DNA from: Fischerella muscicola PCC 7414
Lineage (GTDB): Bacteria > Cyanobacteriota > Cyanobacteriia > Cyanobacteriales > Nostocaceae
Direction: 5' to 3'
Length of the DNA: 61,589 nucleotides
Assembly: GCF_000317205.1 (NCBI RefSeq)
Contig: NZ_AJLK01000019.1
Coordinates: 1-61,589 of the forward strand
The position numbers were made by a program, and so were the translations under genes. This document shows positions 47,001 to 56,639 of this stretch, in pieces (the stretch's first letter is position 1; each line of letters starts with the position of its first letter). Below the pieces are notes generated by a model. It worked only from the letters and a program-made list of their open reading frames with translations, was not told the DNA's origin and searched no databases.

Positions 47001-50000
47001 CTAACTCTTGACACCATAACAGAGGGAGCGATCGCGCTGATCTACGTTGCGATTGTATCGAAGATAATTATTTACCCAGTTACAACCACGCGATAGTAAG
47101 TTATTCATGTCCAAATTCCACAGAATAATGGTGTTGTCATCACCAGCAGATGCCAATGTTTGACTATCAGGACTAAAACTAACACTTAATACTGGAGCAT
47201 GATGTCCATTGAGAGTTTTAATCAATTTGCCATCATGACTCCAGAGTTTCACTGTGCTGTCCCAACCAGCAGCAGCAAGAATTTCACCATTTGGGCTAAA
47301 AGTCACAGAGTTAACACTATCGCTATAGCCCTTTAACAATGTTTTCAATAATCTGCCGTCGGAACGCCACAACCTCACAGTGTTATCCCAGCTAGCAGAA
47401 GCCAACAAATGATCAGTAGGACTAAAACTTACACCTAAAACCCAACTGTCATGAGGTGAAAAGGTTTTCAACAAAGTACCATCTTTTCCCCAAAGCTTCA
47501 CTGTTTGATCATCACTAGCTGAAGCGAGAATTTGACTATCAGGACTAAAACTGACGCTATTTACCCAACCGTGATGTCCTACTAGGGTTTTAACCAAGCG
47601 ACCTTCACGGTTCCAAAGTTTTACTGTCTGGTCTTTACTACCTGATGCCAACAGCTCCCCATCTGGACTGAAACTAACACTCATGACACTATCGCTATGT
47701 CCATGTAGGGTTTTGAGTAGATGACCATCTAGACCCCAAAGTTTCACGGTTCGATCATAACTTCCGGAAGCTAGCATTTGATTTTTGGGGTCAAAACTGA
47801 CACTAGGAACTCTATCAGCGTGTGCAGCCAGAGTTTTATATAAGCGAGTTCTACCGCTATTGCGGTCACGTTGCCAGAGTTTAACAGTGTGATCCTTACT
47901 ACCAGAAGCTAACAGTTTGCCATTACGACTCCAAGCCACACTCAAAACTCGGTCTGTATGACCTTGAAGAACAGGTAATGTTGGCGCGTTTAGACTCCAC
48001 AATCTCACTGTTTTGTCATAACTGGCAGATGCTAGGAGCTGATCATCGGGGTTGAAAGCTACACTCACAACAGCATCACTGTGTCCTTTAAAGGTTTTGT
48101 AAGGTCGATTCTCAAACTCGCCTTTTTCGTTGATTTTCCAAAGGTATACACTGTTGTCATCACCAGCGCAAGCTAGCTGTTGACTATCAGAACTAAAACT
48201 GAGATTCCAAACAATAGTGTTGTGTTGTTGCAAAGTTTTGTAAAGATGAAAACTATAGCCATATTTACGACTTTTGTCCAAACGCCAAAGTTTGACTGTT
48301 TTGTCTCGACCTGCTGTCGCTAGTACTTGAGCATTAGGGCTAAAAGCTAGGGCGGTTACTCCTTCTTGATTTGCTAACAAAGTTTTCACCAATTTACCGT
48401 CTCGTCGCCAGATTTTGACTGTTTTGTCGTCACTGGCTGAGGCAAGATACTGACCATCAGGACTGAAGCTTACCCAGTTAACCCAACCTTGATGTCCTCG
48501 CAGTGTTTTGATTAATTTTCCATCTCGACGCCATAGCTTAACAGTTCTATCCTTACTGCTTGTAGCTAATAATTTGCCATCAGGGCTAAAAGCAACGCTA
48601 AAAACCCAATCTGTGTGTCCTTGGAGGATTTTTTCTGGTTGTGAATCAAATCTTCCTGTTTTTGCGTTGAGACGCCAAAGATTGACTGTTTTGTCGCGAC
48701 TGCTTGAGGCTAAAGTTTTACTATCAGGACTGAAACTCAGACCAGTAATTGCATCGCTATTGGCTTCCAATGTTTGGAGTAATGCACCGCCAGGATGCCA
48801 CAATTTCACAGTGCGATCGCGGCTACCTGATGCCAGCAATTTACCATCAGGGCTGAAGGCAATCCCCCAAACAATATCATTATGTCCCTCTAGCCGATTG
48901 ACCTCGGTGACTCCGTAGACTGCCTGCTGTAAAGCTGTTACTACCCGCATTCGGGTATCTGGTTCTACTCCACTTGCTTGTTTGAGTCTCCGCCATGCCC
49001 GTAAACTTTCTAAAAGAGCATCAAATTCTTTATTAGAAGCAAATAAAGCTTCTGAGGAGGCAGTGATCGCACTAATTTTCAAGTTAGTCTCACTACGTTC
49101 TGCCCTCCTAGTTTCGCGAATTGCTGCTCTTCTTTGTAAGTCAGCTTGCCACCATAACCCGGCAATTGTTGTTGCCATCATTGCCAAAACTAAACCTGCT
49201 ATACGTGCCTCTCGCAGTCGTTTTTGTAAAACTAAATTCAGCTGTTCTTGACTGAGTTTTTGGGCTACTTCTGCTCTGGTTTTTTCAAATCTGACTTTGG
49301 CAAGTTCAGCGACCATTCCATATTTATTTTTTTGACGAATTGGCTCCACTAAATAATCGTGAACCAACTGATAGCGATCGCCTGATTCTTCTTTGACTTG
49401 TAATACTAACCCACTACCGACCAATATATCTAAAATCATTTCTATATTGGTGACAGAGTGATAAAGATTTCGAGATGGAGCGATATTTCTGCCTACCTCC
49501 CCACCTCTTTCTTTGACCAATGCAGCTACTAACTCAACTTTTGTTTTAATCGGTCGTGTACCTTTTTCATCAGTTAATTCAAACAATAATTGCCAACTTA
49601 ATTTTTCGTTCTCCCGACCACAATCTTTGATGACTTCTTCTAGCCAACGTTGTACTAATTTCTTAGAGCTGCCACAACGCTTATATTCTTCAATTGTAGT
49701 GATATTTTCTGTTTGGAGTTGCGCGCAGACTATTTGTAATTCAATCGGATGTACTTCTTCAAATTCTCCTGCTAAATCATGTACTATCTGATTAATTAGC
49801 TCATGACTTAATCCATAATAAGAACGTTGATTTAAACTTTGAATAACGCCGATAGCATCTTTTTTAGAAAATTTTCCTAAGTAGTAGCGAATATCTTTAT
49901 CAAGAATATTTTTATTGATTACGCTTAAATTACAACCAAACTCGTTATTCTGATTGCATAGACGTTCCAATTCTAATAAATAATGTAAATAATCTTCCCT

Positions 50001-52058
50001 TAATGATAAAATTATTTTGACATATGCAATATTTAAACATTCACTAAAAAAACGATAAAATTCTATTCTATTTAAAGTATTTTTGTTTACAAAGAAAAAT
50101 TCTTCAAATTGATCTAAAATGAGAATAATAGTATAATTACGCTCAGTTAAAGTCCGCAATTGTTCAAGAATAGTATTATTGGAAAATTCACTACTAATAG
50201 TAATTTCTGTTTGAGCGATCGCCTGGTTTAAACTATGTCCTAAAGTTGTTTGCCAATCTGTATAAACAGATAAAACAATCGGTAAAGGATTGCGTTCTCC
50301 GATGATTGTTTGTTTTAAAGCTGGTACTAAGCCAGCTTTGAGAATTGAACTTTTACCAACGCCACTAGGGCCATGAATAACCGTGAGTTTACAGTCGGCG
50401 CGAGTGATTCTTTCAATCAGACGATTAATATCTTGCTGCCTTCCAGAAGCAGCAATTTCTAGGGCAATTTCCTCAGGAAAAGTTGTGCTTGTTTGTGATT
50501 GGAAAGCTGAATTAATTCTGTAACGTTGTGGCTGTAGTTGACTAGCACCAATAAAGGCACGAAAGCCGTACTGATGCTCAATTTGAATTTTTTCTTGTTT
50601 GAGATTAAATGCTTCTAAGTAGTCATGGCGTTCAAAAAAGTATAGCGATCGCAACTCATCTACAATCTCTAAGTACAGTGATGGCTCATACTGTGGTTCA
50701 CAAACCACCTTCGCCCATTCTAGGTTATTGACTGCTTCTTCCCACTCACCCATTTGTCGCTGGGTGCGTCCCAATAAAAGCAGGTAGGAACTTTCCTGTT
50801 GACGCGAAACTTCTGGCGCTTCCTCGGCAATAGAAAGCGCAGAATTGGCTAATTCATGAGCAGCTGTCCAATTCGATTCAGAAGCAGCCACAGCAGCTAA
50901 AAAGCCATAGTCTTGAGCGACTTGTGCTTCATCACCATAAACTCGATGCAATTCTAAAGACTGGAGAGCTAATTCTTTCAAATCCTTCCAAGCTTGTAAA
51001 CGTTGCAACATTTCGCAAGCTGGCCAAATGAATTTGGCTACTAAATCTTGTCTTTCTGCTTTTTCTAAGACTTCCAGACATTGCCTAAACCACAAGAGTG
51101 CGTCTTGCCAATACCTTCTGTTGAGTGCAGGACGTAATTCCGCCATCCGGCGATAGCACAGTCCTTGGTGGAAGAGGACTACGGCTTGTCGAAGAAGATG
51201 GGGTGGTGGGGTGGTGGGGTGATGGGGTGATGAGATACCCCCACCTCCGGTTCTCCCCATCTTCCTATCTAAAGAAAGCTGCCAAAGCTCTAAACTATGT
51301 TGAAAATAATCTAAGGCTTCTTCAATTTCATCATTGGCATAGCGATCGCGTCCTAAGACAAATTCGAGACTTGCTTCTAATTCTGGTTCTAATTTGACAC
51401 CATAGCATGTTTGCAGGTCATGACGTGCTGACTCTATTTCGTGGCGTTGCTGAGATTTCGGATCTAAATCAAGGGCGGCATTAGATAAAAACTGTTCTGC
51501 TCCTGCTGCTAATATGTTGGCAAATAAAGATTCTGTTTGCTGCTTAATCAGAGCAATCAAATCTTCTTTTGCCATTTCAAATTTGATTGTAGTTGCTGCC
51601 CAACTCCGAAAATCAGGTGCTAATTTTGACAGCAATGTTGCTACTTCGTCTTTGAGCCACAATATTACAGGAAAGGGAAAACTATCAGCATAAATATCTC
51701 GTGCTTGGTTGATACCAATTAATAAGTCTTCCAAAGCGCTGACTGTCTCTAGACCAAAAACCATCACAGCAGATGGCAAACAATCTGTAATGACAGCAGG
51801 ATTATCTAAAAATAGTTCTGAAACAATAGTGGTGTGCAGAGCAGTAACTGAGGTCGAAAGAAAAATTTCTCGTAAGTAAATATCCTGAGTTAGAGAACGG
51901 AGATTCTCTAGCATCTGTTCGCATAGTTGCCTGTAATTGCATCGCACTAAAATAAGAGCAAATTGACCTTTAGAGAGTGCGATCGCCCGGATCAACCTTT
52001 GCACAGAACGCTGATTTTCGCTGGCGTTCTCAGCAGCTGTGAATTTCCACTCTGTCAT
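47001..52058 (-). CDS. STAND NTPase with TPR and 14 WD40 repeats
   Basis: 1685 aa. N-terminal alpha/beta domain (about 1-190; VMVFGLE, FPFPVILWLKDEVATLLSKL, APDFRSWAATTIKFEM) common in large cyanobacterial signalling proteins. TPR-like helices follow (about 200-510), then a nSTAND1-type NTPase with P-loop VIHGPSGVGKSSILKAG (about 560) and Walker B IILILDQFEEFFF (about 645). One membrane segment (RIAGLVLAMMATTIAGLWW, about 955) lies before 14 WD40 repeats (about 1055-1655, two seven-blade propellers). NLR-like layout suggests a ligand-sensing switch; the ligand is unknown. Residues about 267-288 are an in-frame palindromic insertion. A P-loop ATPase gene lies upstream. Confidence 0.88.
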   Translation of the reverse strand: MTEWKFTAAENASENQRSVQRLIRAIALSKGQFALILVRCNYRQLCEQMLENLRSLTQDIYLREIFLSTSVTALHTTIVSELFLDNPAVITDCLPSAVMVFGLETVSALEDLLIGINQARDIYADSFPFPVILWLKDEVATLLSKLAPDFRSWAATTIKFEMAKEDLIALIKQQTESLFANILAAGAEQFLSNAALDLDPKSQQRHEIESARHDLQTCYGVKLEPELEASLEFVLGRDRYANDEIEEALDYFQHSLELWQLSLDRKMGRTGGGGISSPHHPTTPPPHLLRQAVVLFHQGLCYRRMAELRPALNRRYWQDALLWFRQCLEVLEKAERQDLVAKFIWPACEMLQRLQAWKDLKELALQSLELHRVYGDEAQVAQDYGFLAAVAASESNWTAAHELANSALSIAEEAPEVSRQQESSYLLLLGRTQRQMGEWEEAVNNLEWAKVVCEPQYEPSLYLEIVDELRSLYFFERHDYLEAFNLKQEKIQIEHQYGFRAFIGASQLQPQRYRINSAFQSQTSTTFPEEIALEIAASGRQQDINRLIERITRADCKLTVIHGPSGVGKSSILKAGLVPALKQTIIGERNPLPIVLSVYTDWQTTLGHSLNQAIAQTEITISSEFSNNTILEQLRTLTERNYTIILILDQFEEFFFVNKNTLNRIEFYRFFSECLNIAYVKIILSLREDYLHYLLELERLCNQNNEFGCNLSVINKNILDKDIRYYLGKFSKKDAIGVIQSLNQRSYYGLSHELINQIVHDLAGEFEEVHPIELQIVCAQLQTENITTIEEYKRCGSSKKLVQRWLEEVIKDCGRENEKLSWQLLFELTDEKGTRPIKTKVELVAALVKERGGEVGRNIAPSRNLYHSVTNIEMILDILVGSGLVLQVKEESGDRYQLVHDYLVEPIRQKNKYGMVAELAKVRFEKTRAEVAQKLSQEQLNLVLQKRLREARIAGLVLAMMATTIAGLWWQADLQRRAAIRETRRAERSETNLKISAITASSEALFASNKEFDALLESLRAWRRLKQASGVEPDTRMRVVTALQQAVYGVTEVNRLEGHNDIVWGIAFSPDGKLLASGSRDRTVKLWHPGGALLQTLEANSDAITGLSFSPDSKTLASSSRDKTVNLWRLNAKTGRFDSQPEKILQGHTDWVFSVAFSPDGKLLATSSKDRTVKLWRRDGKLIKTLRGHQGWVNWVSFSPDGQYLASASDDKTVKIWRRDGKLVKTLLANQEGVTALAFSPNAQVLATAGRDKTVKLWRLDKSRKYGYSFHLYKTLQQHNTIVWNLSFSSDSQQLACAGDDNSVYLWKINEKGEFENRPYKTFKGHSDAVVSVAFNPDDQLLASASYDKTVRLWSLNAPTLPVLQGHTDRVLSVAWSRNGKLLASGSKDHTVKLWQRDRNSGRTRLYKTLAAHADRVPSVSFDPKNQMLASGSYDRTVKLWGLDGHLLKTLHGHSDSVMSVSFSPDGELLASGSKDQTVKLWNREGRLVKTLVGHHGWVNSVSFSPDSQILASASDDQTVKLWGKDGTLLKTFSPHDSWVLGVSFSPTDHLLASASWDNTVRLWRSDGRLLKTLLKGYSDSVNSVTFSPNGEILAAAGWDSTVKLWSHDGKLIKTLNGHHAPVLSVSFSPDSQTLASAGDDNTIILWNLDMNNLLSRGCNWVNNYLRYNRNVDQRDRSLCYGVKS
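51197..51261. mobile_element. GATGGGG...CCCCATC element inside the STAND gene
   Basis: GATGGGG at 51197-51203 and CCCCATC at 51255-51261 bound 65 bp of GGTGGGGTGGTGGGGTGATG type. In the protein it reads KMGRTGGGGISSPHHP and TTPPPH, a frame different from that used in mutS2 and rsgA, yet open. Confidence 0.7.
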
Positions 52059-52061
52059 CCT

Positions 52062-52110
52062 ATTTTGGATTTTGGATTTTGGATTTTAGATTTTAGATTT
52101 TGGATTTTAG
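52062..52110. repeat. Tandem heptamer (ATTTTGG/ATTTTAG)x7
   Basis: Seven units directly upstream of the STAND gene start codon (52058). A related array lies at 58014-58041. Confidence 0.95.
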
Positions 52111-52233
52111 AAAACTTAAGAAGGCAGAAGTACTCTGACAGAGGACAGCTATGTATCCCCATAAATAAATTTAGGGGATTTAATAAATTAAGAGGCTTGT
52201 GACCCTTTTGGCAGAGGGAAAATAAATTCTTCC

Positions 52234-52296
52234 CTTCTGCCTTGTGCCTTCTGCCTTCTGCCTTGTGCCTTCTGCCTTGTGCCTTCTGCCTTCTGC
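52234..52296. repeat. Tandem heptamer (CTTCTGC/CTTGTGC)x9
   Basis: Nine units in the 258-bp spacer between the ATPase and STAND genes, 20 bp after the ATPase stop. Confidence 0.95.
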
Positions 52297-52316
52297 CTTT
52301 CTTCGGTCAGAAGTCG

Positions 52317-53663
52317 TTATGAGTTGTGAATAAACTTGCTTTGCTGCCAACCGAGAATTTTTTCTGTTTCTGCTAAAGCTGGACTAATACCAAACCAACG
52401 TCCTGTAGTATCACGGTATTCAAAGACAAACATACTCCGTAGCAATATCTGGTAATCAGACTCGCCTTTGACACTCTGTTGATTCACTACCTCTAATAGC
52501 AATTCCCAGACGTGTTCATCAATTGCTAATAGCAGGTCATCACGATAGTCTTTGATGACTGCTTCTAAACAACTCTGAGAAAAGGGTGGATCTTGCCGTT
52601 GCAGACAACTATACAACAGCCCCAATAAGTTACGAATATGACCACCACTGATCCGACATAGACGATCTAAAGTTTGGGGGTGATCAAATAACTCTGTGAT
52701 TAAACTTAGCCTTATATTCCAGGGAACTTCAGGAAAAGCTCTTGTCAGTACTAGTTGCCGTAACAGAGATATTCCTGGTTCGTAGTCACTACCATCTCTT
52801 TGGCGCACAAGTACCATTGGTAACACTTTTGGAGCAATACCACCCCCAAGACGGTTTTTGAGTGTTTCGTATTCATTAGAAAAAATTAATGCCAGGGGGA
52901 TAGTATAGACTACATGGCATTTGAGGCGGCGTAACTGTTCGCCTCGGTCAATGAAAAGATACTCTGGTAGCGATCGCCCCGAAGCCAAAGGACGCATATC
53001 AACTCGGTCTAAGTTGTCGACAATCACCACCAATCCTTTTTGACCACGCTGCTTTAACTGTTGAACAGCTTTATCTAGCAATTCTTCGTTGATTGCTTGC
53101 AAAATACTATTGGTGCGTGGTTCTAGGTACTGCCGCAGCTGATTACGTAATTGCGGACTATCTTTAGTTTTGGCGCTAATTTTCGCAATACCTAAAGATA
53201 ATTCTGCTTCTGCTGATAACTCTATCGGAGTCTGTAAAAAATCCCCAATTTCTCTAAACAGATTGCTAAAGTAACCTGATTTCTCTTTGATATTAATCGC
53301 TTCTAAACTAGTGCTGACTTGACGGGCTATACTCAGCAAAATATCGCTGACATCAATATCCGCCATGTCTAAATCTTGGCTAGACTCAAAATAAACGACA
53401 TGAAATCCTGCCAGTTCTAGTTCTGTCTTTAAGCGTTGTAATTCCGTTGATTTACCACAACCAATGTGACCTGTAAACAACTGACAAGTCGGGTCGTCTG
53501 GAGAAATACGAACTATTGTGCGTTGTAGCTCTTCTACAATTTTGCAACCACGCACATCAGAAAAGTCTATGTAGTATTGCCGATCCGCCGCATCACCCAT
53601 TACCAGGGTTTTACTAGGATTACAGGCTTGATAAAAACGTTGTAAATTTAGTGCTGTTTTCAT
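52317..53663 (-). CDS. P-loop ATPase, partner of the STAND protein
   Basis: 448 aa. N-terminal motif QRFYQACNPSKTLVMGDAAD and YIDFSDVRGCKIVEELQRTI, then Walker A TGHIGCGKSTEL (about 65) and Walker B GLVVIVDNLDRVD (about 215), with an arginine-rich C-terminal winged-helix-like part (GGHIRNLLGLLYSCLQR). This AAA/KAP-like ATPase type is common in cyanobacteria, often beside large TPR/AAA proteins like the downstream STAND gene. Same strand, 258 bp apart with repeats between. Possibly an ATP-dependent helper or switch; role unknown. Confidence 0.78.
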   Translation of the reverse strand: MKTALNLQRFYQACNPSKTLVMGDAADRQYYIDFSDVRGCKIVEELQRTIVRISPDDPTCQLFTGHIGCGKSTELQRLKTELELAGFHVVYFESSQDLDMADIDVSDILLSIARQVSTSLEAINIKEKSGYFSNLFREIGDFLQTPIELSAEAELSLGIAKISAKTKDSPQLRNQLRQYLEPRTNSILQAINEELLDKAVQQLKQRGQKGLVVIVDNLDRVDMRPLASGRSLPEYLFIDRGEQLRRLKCHVVYTIPLALIFSNEYETLKNRLGGGIAPKVLPMVLVRQRDGSDYEPGISLLRQLVLTRAFPEVPWNIRLSLITELFDHPQTLDRLCRISGGHIRNLLGLLYSCLQRQDPPFSQSCLEAVIKDYRDDLLLAIDEHVWELLLEVVNQQSVKGESDYQILLRSMFVFEYRDTTGRWFGISPALAETEKILGWQQSKFIHNS

Positions 53664-54123
53664 GTAGATGCAGATTTATTTGTATCTTAATATACAAATA
53701 ATCCCTACCTTCCTATAAAGGTATGCACTAGACTTCTTTGTTGCATGTTTTGCCATAAGTAAGTCCGTAGCATGGTAGGAATTTTATCATCCCTGATGGT
53801 TGATTGTATTCTGTCTTTTTTACACCTGTTGTTGAGATTTTGCAATCTCTGATTTTGCTCACGGGTTAACTTAATGTAAGTCTATGCCCCGTTTTACCAT
53901 GAAATAAACGAGACAGTAAATTTATACTTAGTTGTAGCAGCGACAACAAGTATTTAAAAAGAGTCACACAGATATATTAATCAGTCATTTCATCAACTGG
54001 TTATTATTTTGACTATATTTTGTTAACCAAATTACAGTATATATGTCTATTTTTATTTTTCGCAATAATTAAAATAGGTATGCGTAGGAAGTAATATATT
54101 ATACTAATAAATATTTTATTAGC
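53664..54123. other. Gene-free spacer upstream of the ATPase gene
   Basis: 460 bp AT-rich; promoter of the ATPase/STAND pair expected. No RNA or ORF seen. 54294-54678 after the MITE-like element is also gene-free. Confidence 0.5.
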
Positions 54124-54293
54124 CAATACTTTTTGGTTAAAGGGGAAAACTTCATAGTGAGGGAGATAGGGAGGTGCGGAGGTAGGGAGTGGGGATTAGG
54201 GGCAATGGGGAGAATACAGAATTAGGATCTCCCCATCACCCTACTGGTGAGTACCCCTTCACCTTTTACCTTTTCCCAGACACAAATGAAGAT
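54124..54293. mobile_element. MITE-like repeat, copy 2
   Basis: Same ends as 45382-45481 (CAATACTTTTTGGTTAAA; CTTTTCCCAGACACAAATGA) with a 70-bp longer middle that carries GGGAGTGGGGATTAGGGGCA, also present inside mutS2, and CTCCCCATC. So the GGGGAG-type segment has inserted into, or formed within, this element. Confidence 0.75.
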
Positions 54294-54678
54294 AAAGCGT
54301 GTTTATCCAAGAAGGATTGTTTTAATAGCAGTCTTGATGGTAGATAATTCTCTGACAGATGCAAAATCAGAGTATAATTTCGGTTTCGCACTTTGTTCTG
54401 AATTTTGCCTTTCCTACATACAAGTAACAAAATGTCAATAAGTATTTGTAGTCTTCTTGCAGAAATGATGAATATCATCTGTAAAACAAGGCTACATAAA
54501 TTCAATGTCCAGATTTGCAGATAATTCCAAATTCCAAATTTTATGAATGTACAATAGCTAACTACTAAAATCTTAATTTTGTTGCTATTACAGTGTTGGA
54601 AAGTCAGCTTTGACTAAAATTATTGAATGTTACAGATGTGCAATCACAACTTGGATTAAGAGTGTGGCAGAGGTTTGA

Positions 54679-55542
54679 ATGGCTGGTATAGTATCGATTT
54701 CCCGCACAATCATTGCAGGACGCCGTAAGAAGTTACGCAAAAAGCGCCAGATCAAATTTATTCAAGCAATTTGGCGAACTATTGCTGTGACTAGTTTGGC
54801 TGGTGGTTTGCTGTGGATCGCAATTCAACCGATTTGGGTTCTTAAAACTCCCAAAGATGTGGTGATCTCAGGAAATCAATTACTTTCGGATGAGGAGGTT
54901 CAGTCTCTACTGGTGCTGTCTTATCCGCAATCTTTGTGGCGGATTGAACCTTATAGGATTGCTCATTCTTTACAGCAGCAGCCAAGTATTGCCCAAGCAA
55001 CCGTCACTCGTCGTCTGTTTCCTCCGGGATTGGTAGTCCAACTTCAGGAAAGAACACCAGTAGCGATCGCTCAAGTACGCCGAGAACAAGCCAACAGGAA
55101 AAATGGCAATACAAAAGTAATCATGGGATTACTAGATGCCAATGGCGTATGGATACCTTTAGAGAATTTTAATTCCCTCGACTCTAGAGTTAAACTACCA
55201 ACTTTAAAAGTGATCGGATCACCAGAACAATACCGTCCCTACTGGAGTTCTTTGTATGAAGCGATGAGTCAAACTTCCTTAAAAGTAACGGAAATAGATT
55301 GGCAAGATCCAACAAATTTAATTTTAAAAACAGAACTAGGTTTAGTACATCTCGGTACACCAAGTCCCCAGTTACCAGAACAAATTAAGGTGCTTGCCCA
55401 ACTTCGCCATCTACCCTCACAACTCAATCCCAATGAAATAGAGTACATTGATCTGAAAAATCCAGAACATTTACTAGTACAAATGAACCAAAAAAATAGC
55501 AAGCCAATTCCCAAACAGACCAAAAAAAATCTGCGTGTTTGA
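54679..55542 (+). CDS. ftsQ: Cell division protein FtsQ (DivIB)
   Basis: 287 aa bitopic divisome protein. Basic cytoplasmic N-terminus (RRKKLRKKRQIKF), transmembrane segment about 31-50 (WRTIAVTSLAGGLLWIAIQP), POTRA domain about 55-120 (VVISGNQLLSDEEVQSLL; LWRIEPYRIAHSLQQQPSIA; TVTRRLFPPGLVVQLQERTP), then the beta domain. The C-terminal tail is Lys/Asn-rich. Followed at 1.1 kb by ftsZ on the same strand, the usual order. Confidence 0.93.
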   Translation: MAGIVSISRTIIAGRRKKLRKKRQIKFIQAIWRTIAVTSLAGGLLWIAIQPIWVLKTPKDVVISGNQLLSDEEVQSLLVLSYPQSLWRIEPYRIAHSLQQQPSIAQATVTRRLFPPGLVVQLQERTPVAIAQVRREQANRKNGNTKVIMGLLDANGVWIPLENFNSLDSRVKLPTLKVIGSPEQYRPYWSSLYEAMSQTSLKVTEIDWQDPTNLILKTELGLVHLGTPSPQLPEQIKVLAQLRHLPSQLNPNEIEYIDLKNPEHLLVQMNQKNSKPIPKQTKKNLRV

Positions 55543-56639
55543 GATTAAAGCAATCCTAGCCAATCAAGAAGTTTTGTGTTGAAAAAATATATTTATTATT
55601 TAAGTTGGGTTTCCCGACCCATCTATGTAAAAATCGGCATTAACTTCTAAATTAAGTTGGAGGATTAGTTGCAAAACCTCTCTTTAGACAGTCAGAAGTT
55701 TCATGGTTATTTGCCTAACATCTAAATGAAGGGTGGAAGGTGTTAGGTTCTTTACCTATGGCGTCTTGCCTAAAAGTACTTTTTACCTGTCCACCCTTTA
55801 GTTTAGCATAATACTTGCTATAGTAAAGTTCTTTTTATTACCTGCTAACTGATATGGGTAAAGTATTACTTTTAACCACTTTTAGACAATTGCCCGTCGA
55901 GTCGATGCTTTAATGAAGGTAAGTAAAACAGTAAATCAATTAGATGTTTCAAAATTTGAGTAAACCACAACAAACATCATTTTCTGTTGTCTCTATTTTG
56001 AACATTGATAAATAAAGTATTAAGACAAATTTTGTGTCTTAAGTTGCAATTATCCCCAATGGTGAATCCTATTAAACATATACCTAACCGAGAACAGAGG
56101 TGTCATGACCAGTGTTGGCGAGTAATACAATTAGCACAGTATTTTCCGTGCAGAAATTCTTTAGCGGGATACAAAAGTATAATTAATTTACCTTAATAAC
56201 ATGCGGCTTATTAACTTACATCCATCAATATCTAGCTTTCAGCATTATTTTTCTTCGTTGGTATTGAATAATTTATACCAAAATTATTTAGTAGTTTCAG
56301 CAACTCAAGAAAAAATTTACGCTTACAGCTGTAAAATTGATGACCAATATAAAGCAACGGCAGCAAAAGGGAGAGGTTATTGGGGTTACCAAAGGCATAC
56401 CGAGCCAAATCGGTAAAAAAGCAGTGAATATATTAATGTCTAGTAGAACTGATACAGGTCAATTTCAGGTAAATAGTTAGGTATACTTCTCTAGAATTAG
56501 CTGTGCAAACAGGTGCCTTGATGGCTTATCCCATAACAAAGTTTCCTATCTCTCATCCTGAAAGGGTTGGAAGTATGGAGAACAAGAAAGAACAATGTCA
56601 TATTGTTGATGGCAGCGTCACACTATAGTTAACTCTTAG
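55543..56639. promoter_or_regulatory. Long ftsQ-ftsZ spacer with a pseudoknot-like complementarity
   Basis: 1.1 kb without a convincing gene. At 55714-55798, CCTAACA (55714-55720) pairs with TGTTAGG (55741-55747), while AAGGGTGGA in that loop (55729-55737) pairs with TCCACCCTT (55790-55798): a pseudoknot or switch-like layout. A hairpin TGGGT-ACCCA sits at about 55606-55621. Two short frames (56005-56196, 56201-56416) do not look coding. ftsZ promoters must lie here. Confidence 0.5.

Noticed and set aside
47001-52058. Plus-strand ORFs antisense to the STAND gene
   Set aside because: Shadows of the WD40 and NTPase coding sequence; no independent features.
54247-54441. 64-codon ORF
   Set aside because: Begins inside the MITE-like repeat; no recognisable protein features.
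56005-56416. Two short ORFs between ftsQ and ftsZ
   Set aside because: No ribosome sites, no domain, AT-rich composition; treated as spacer.
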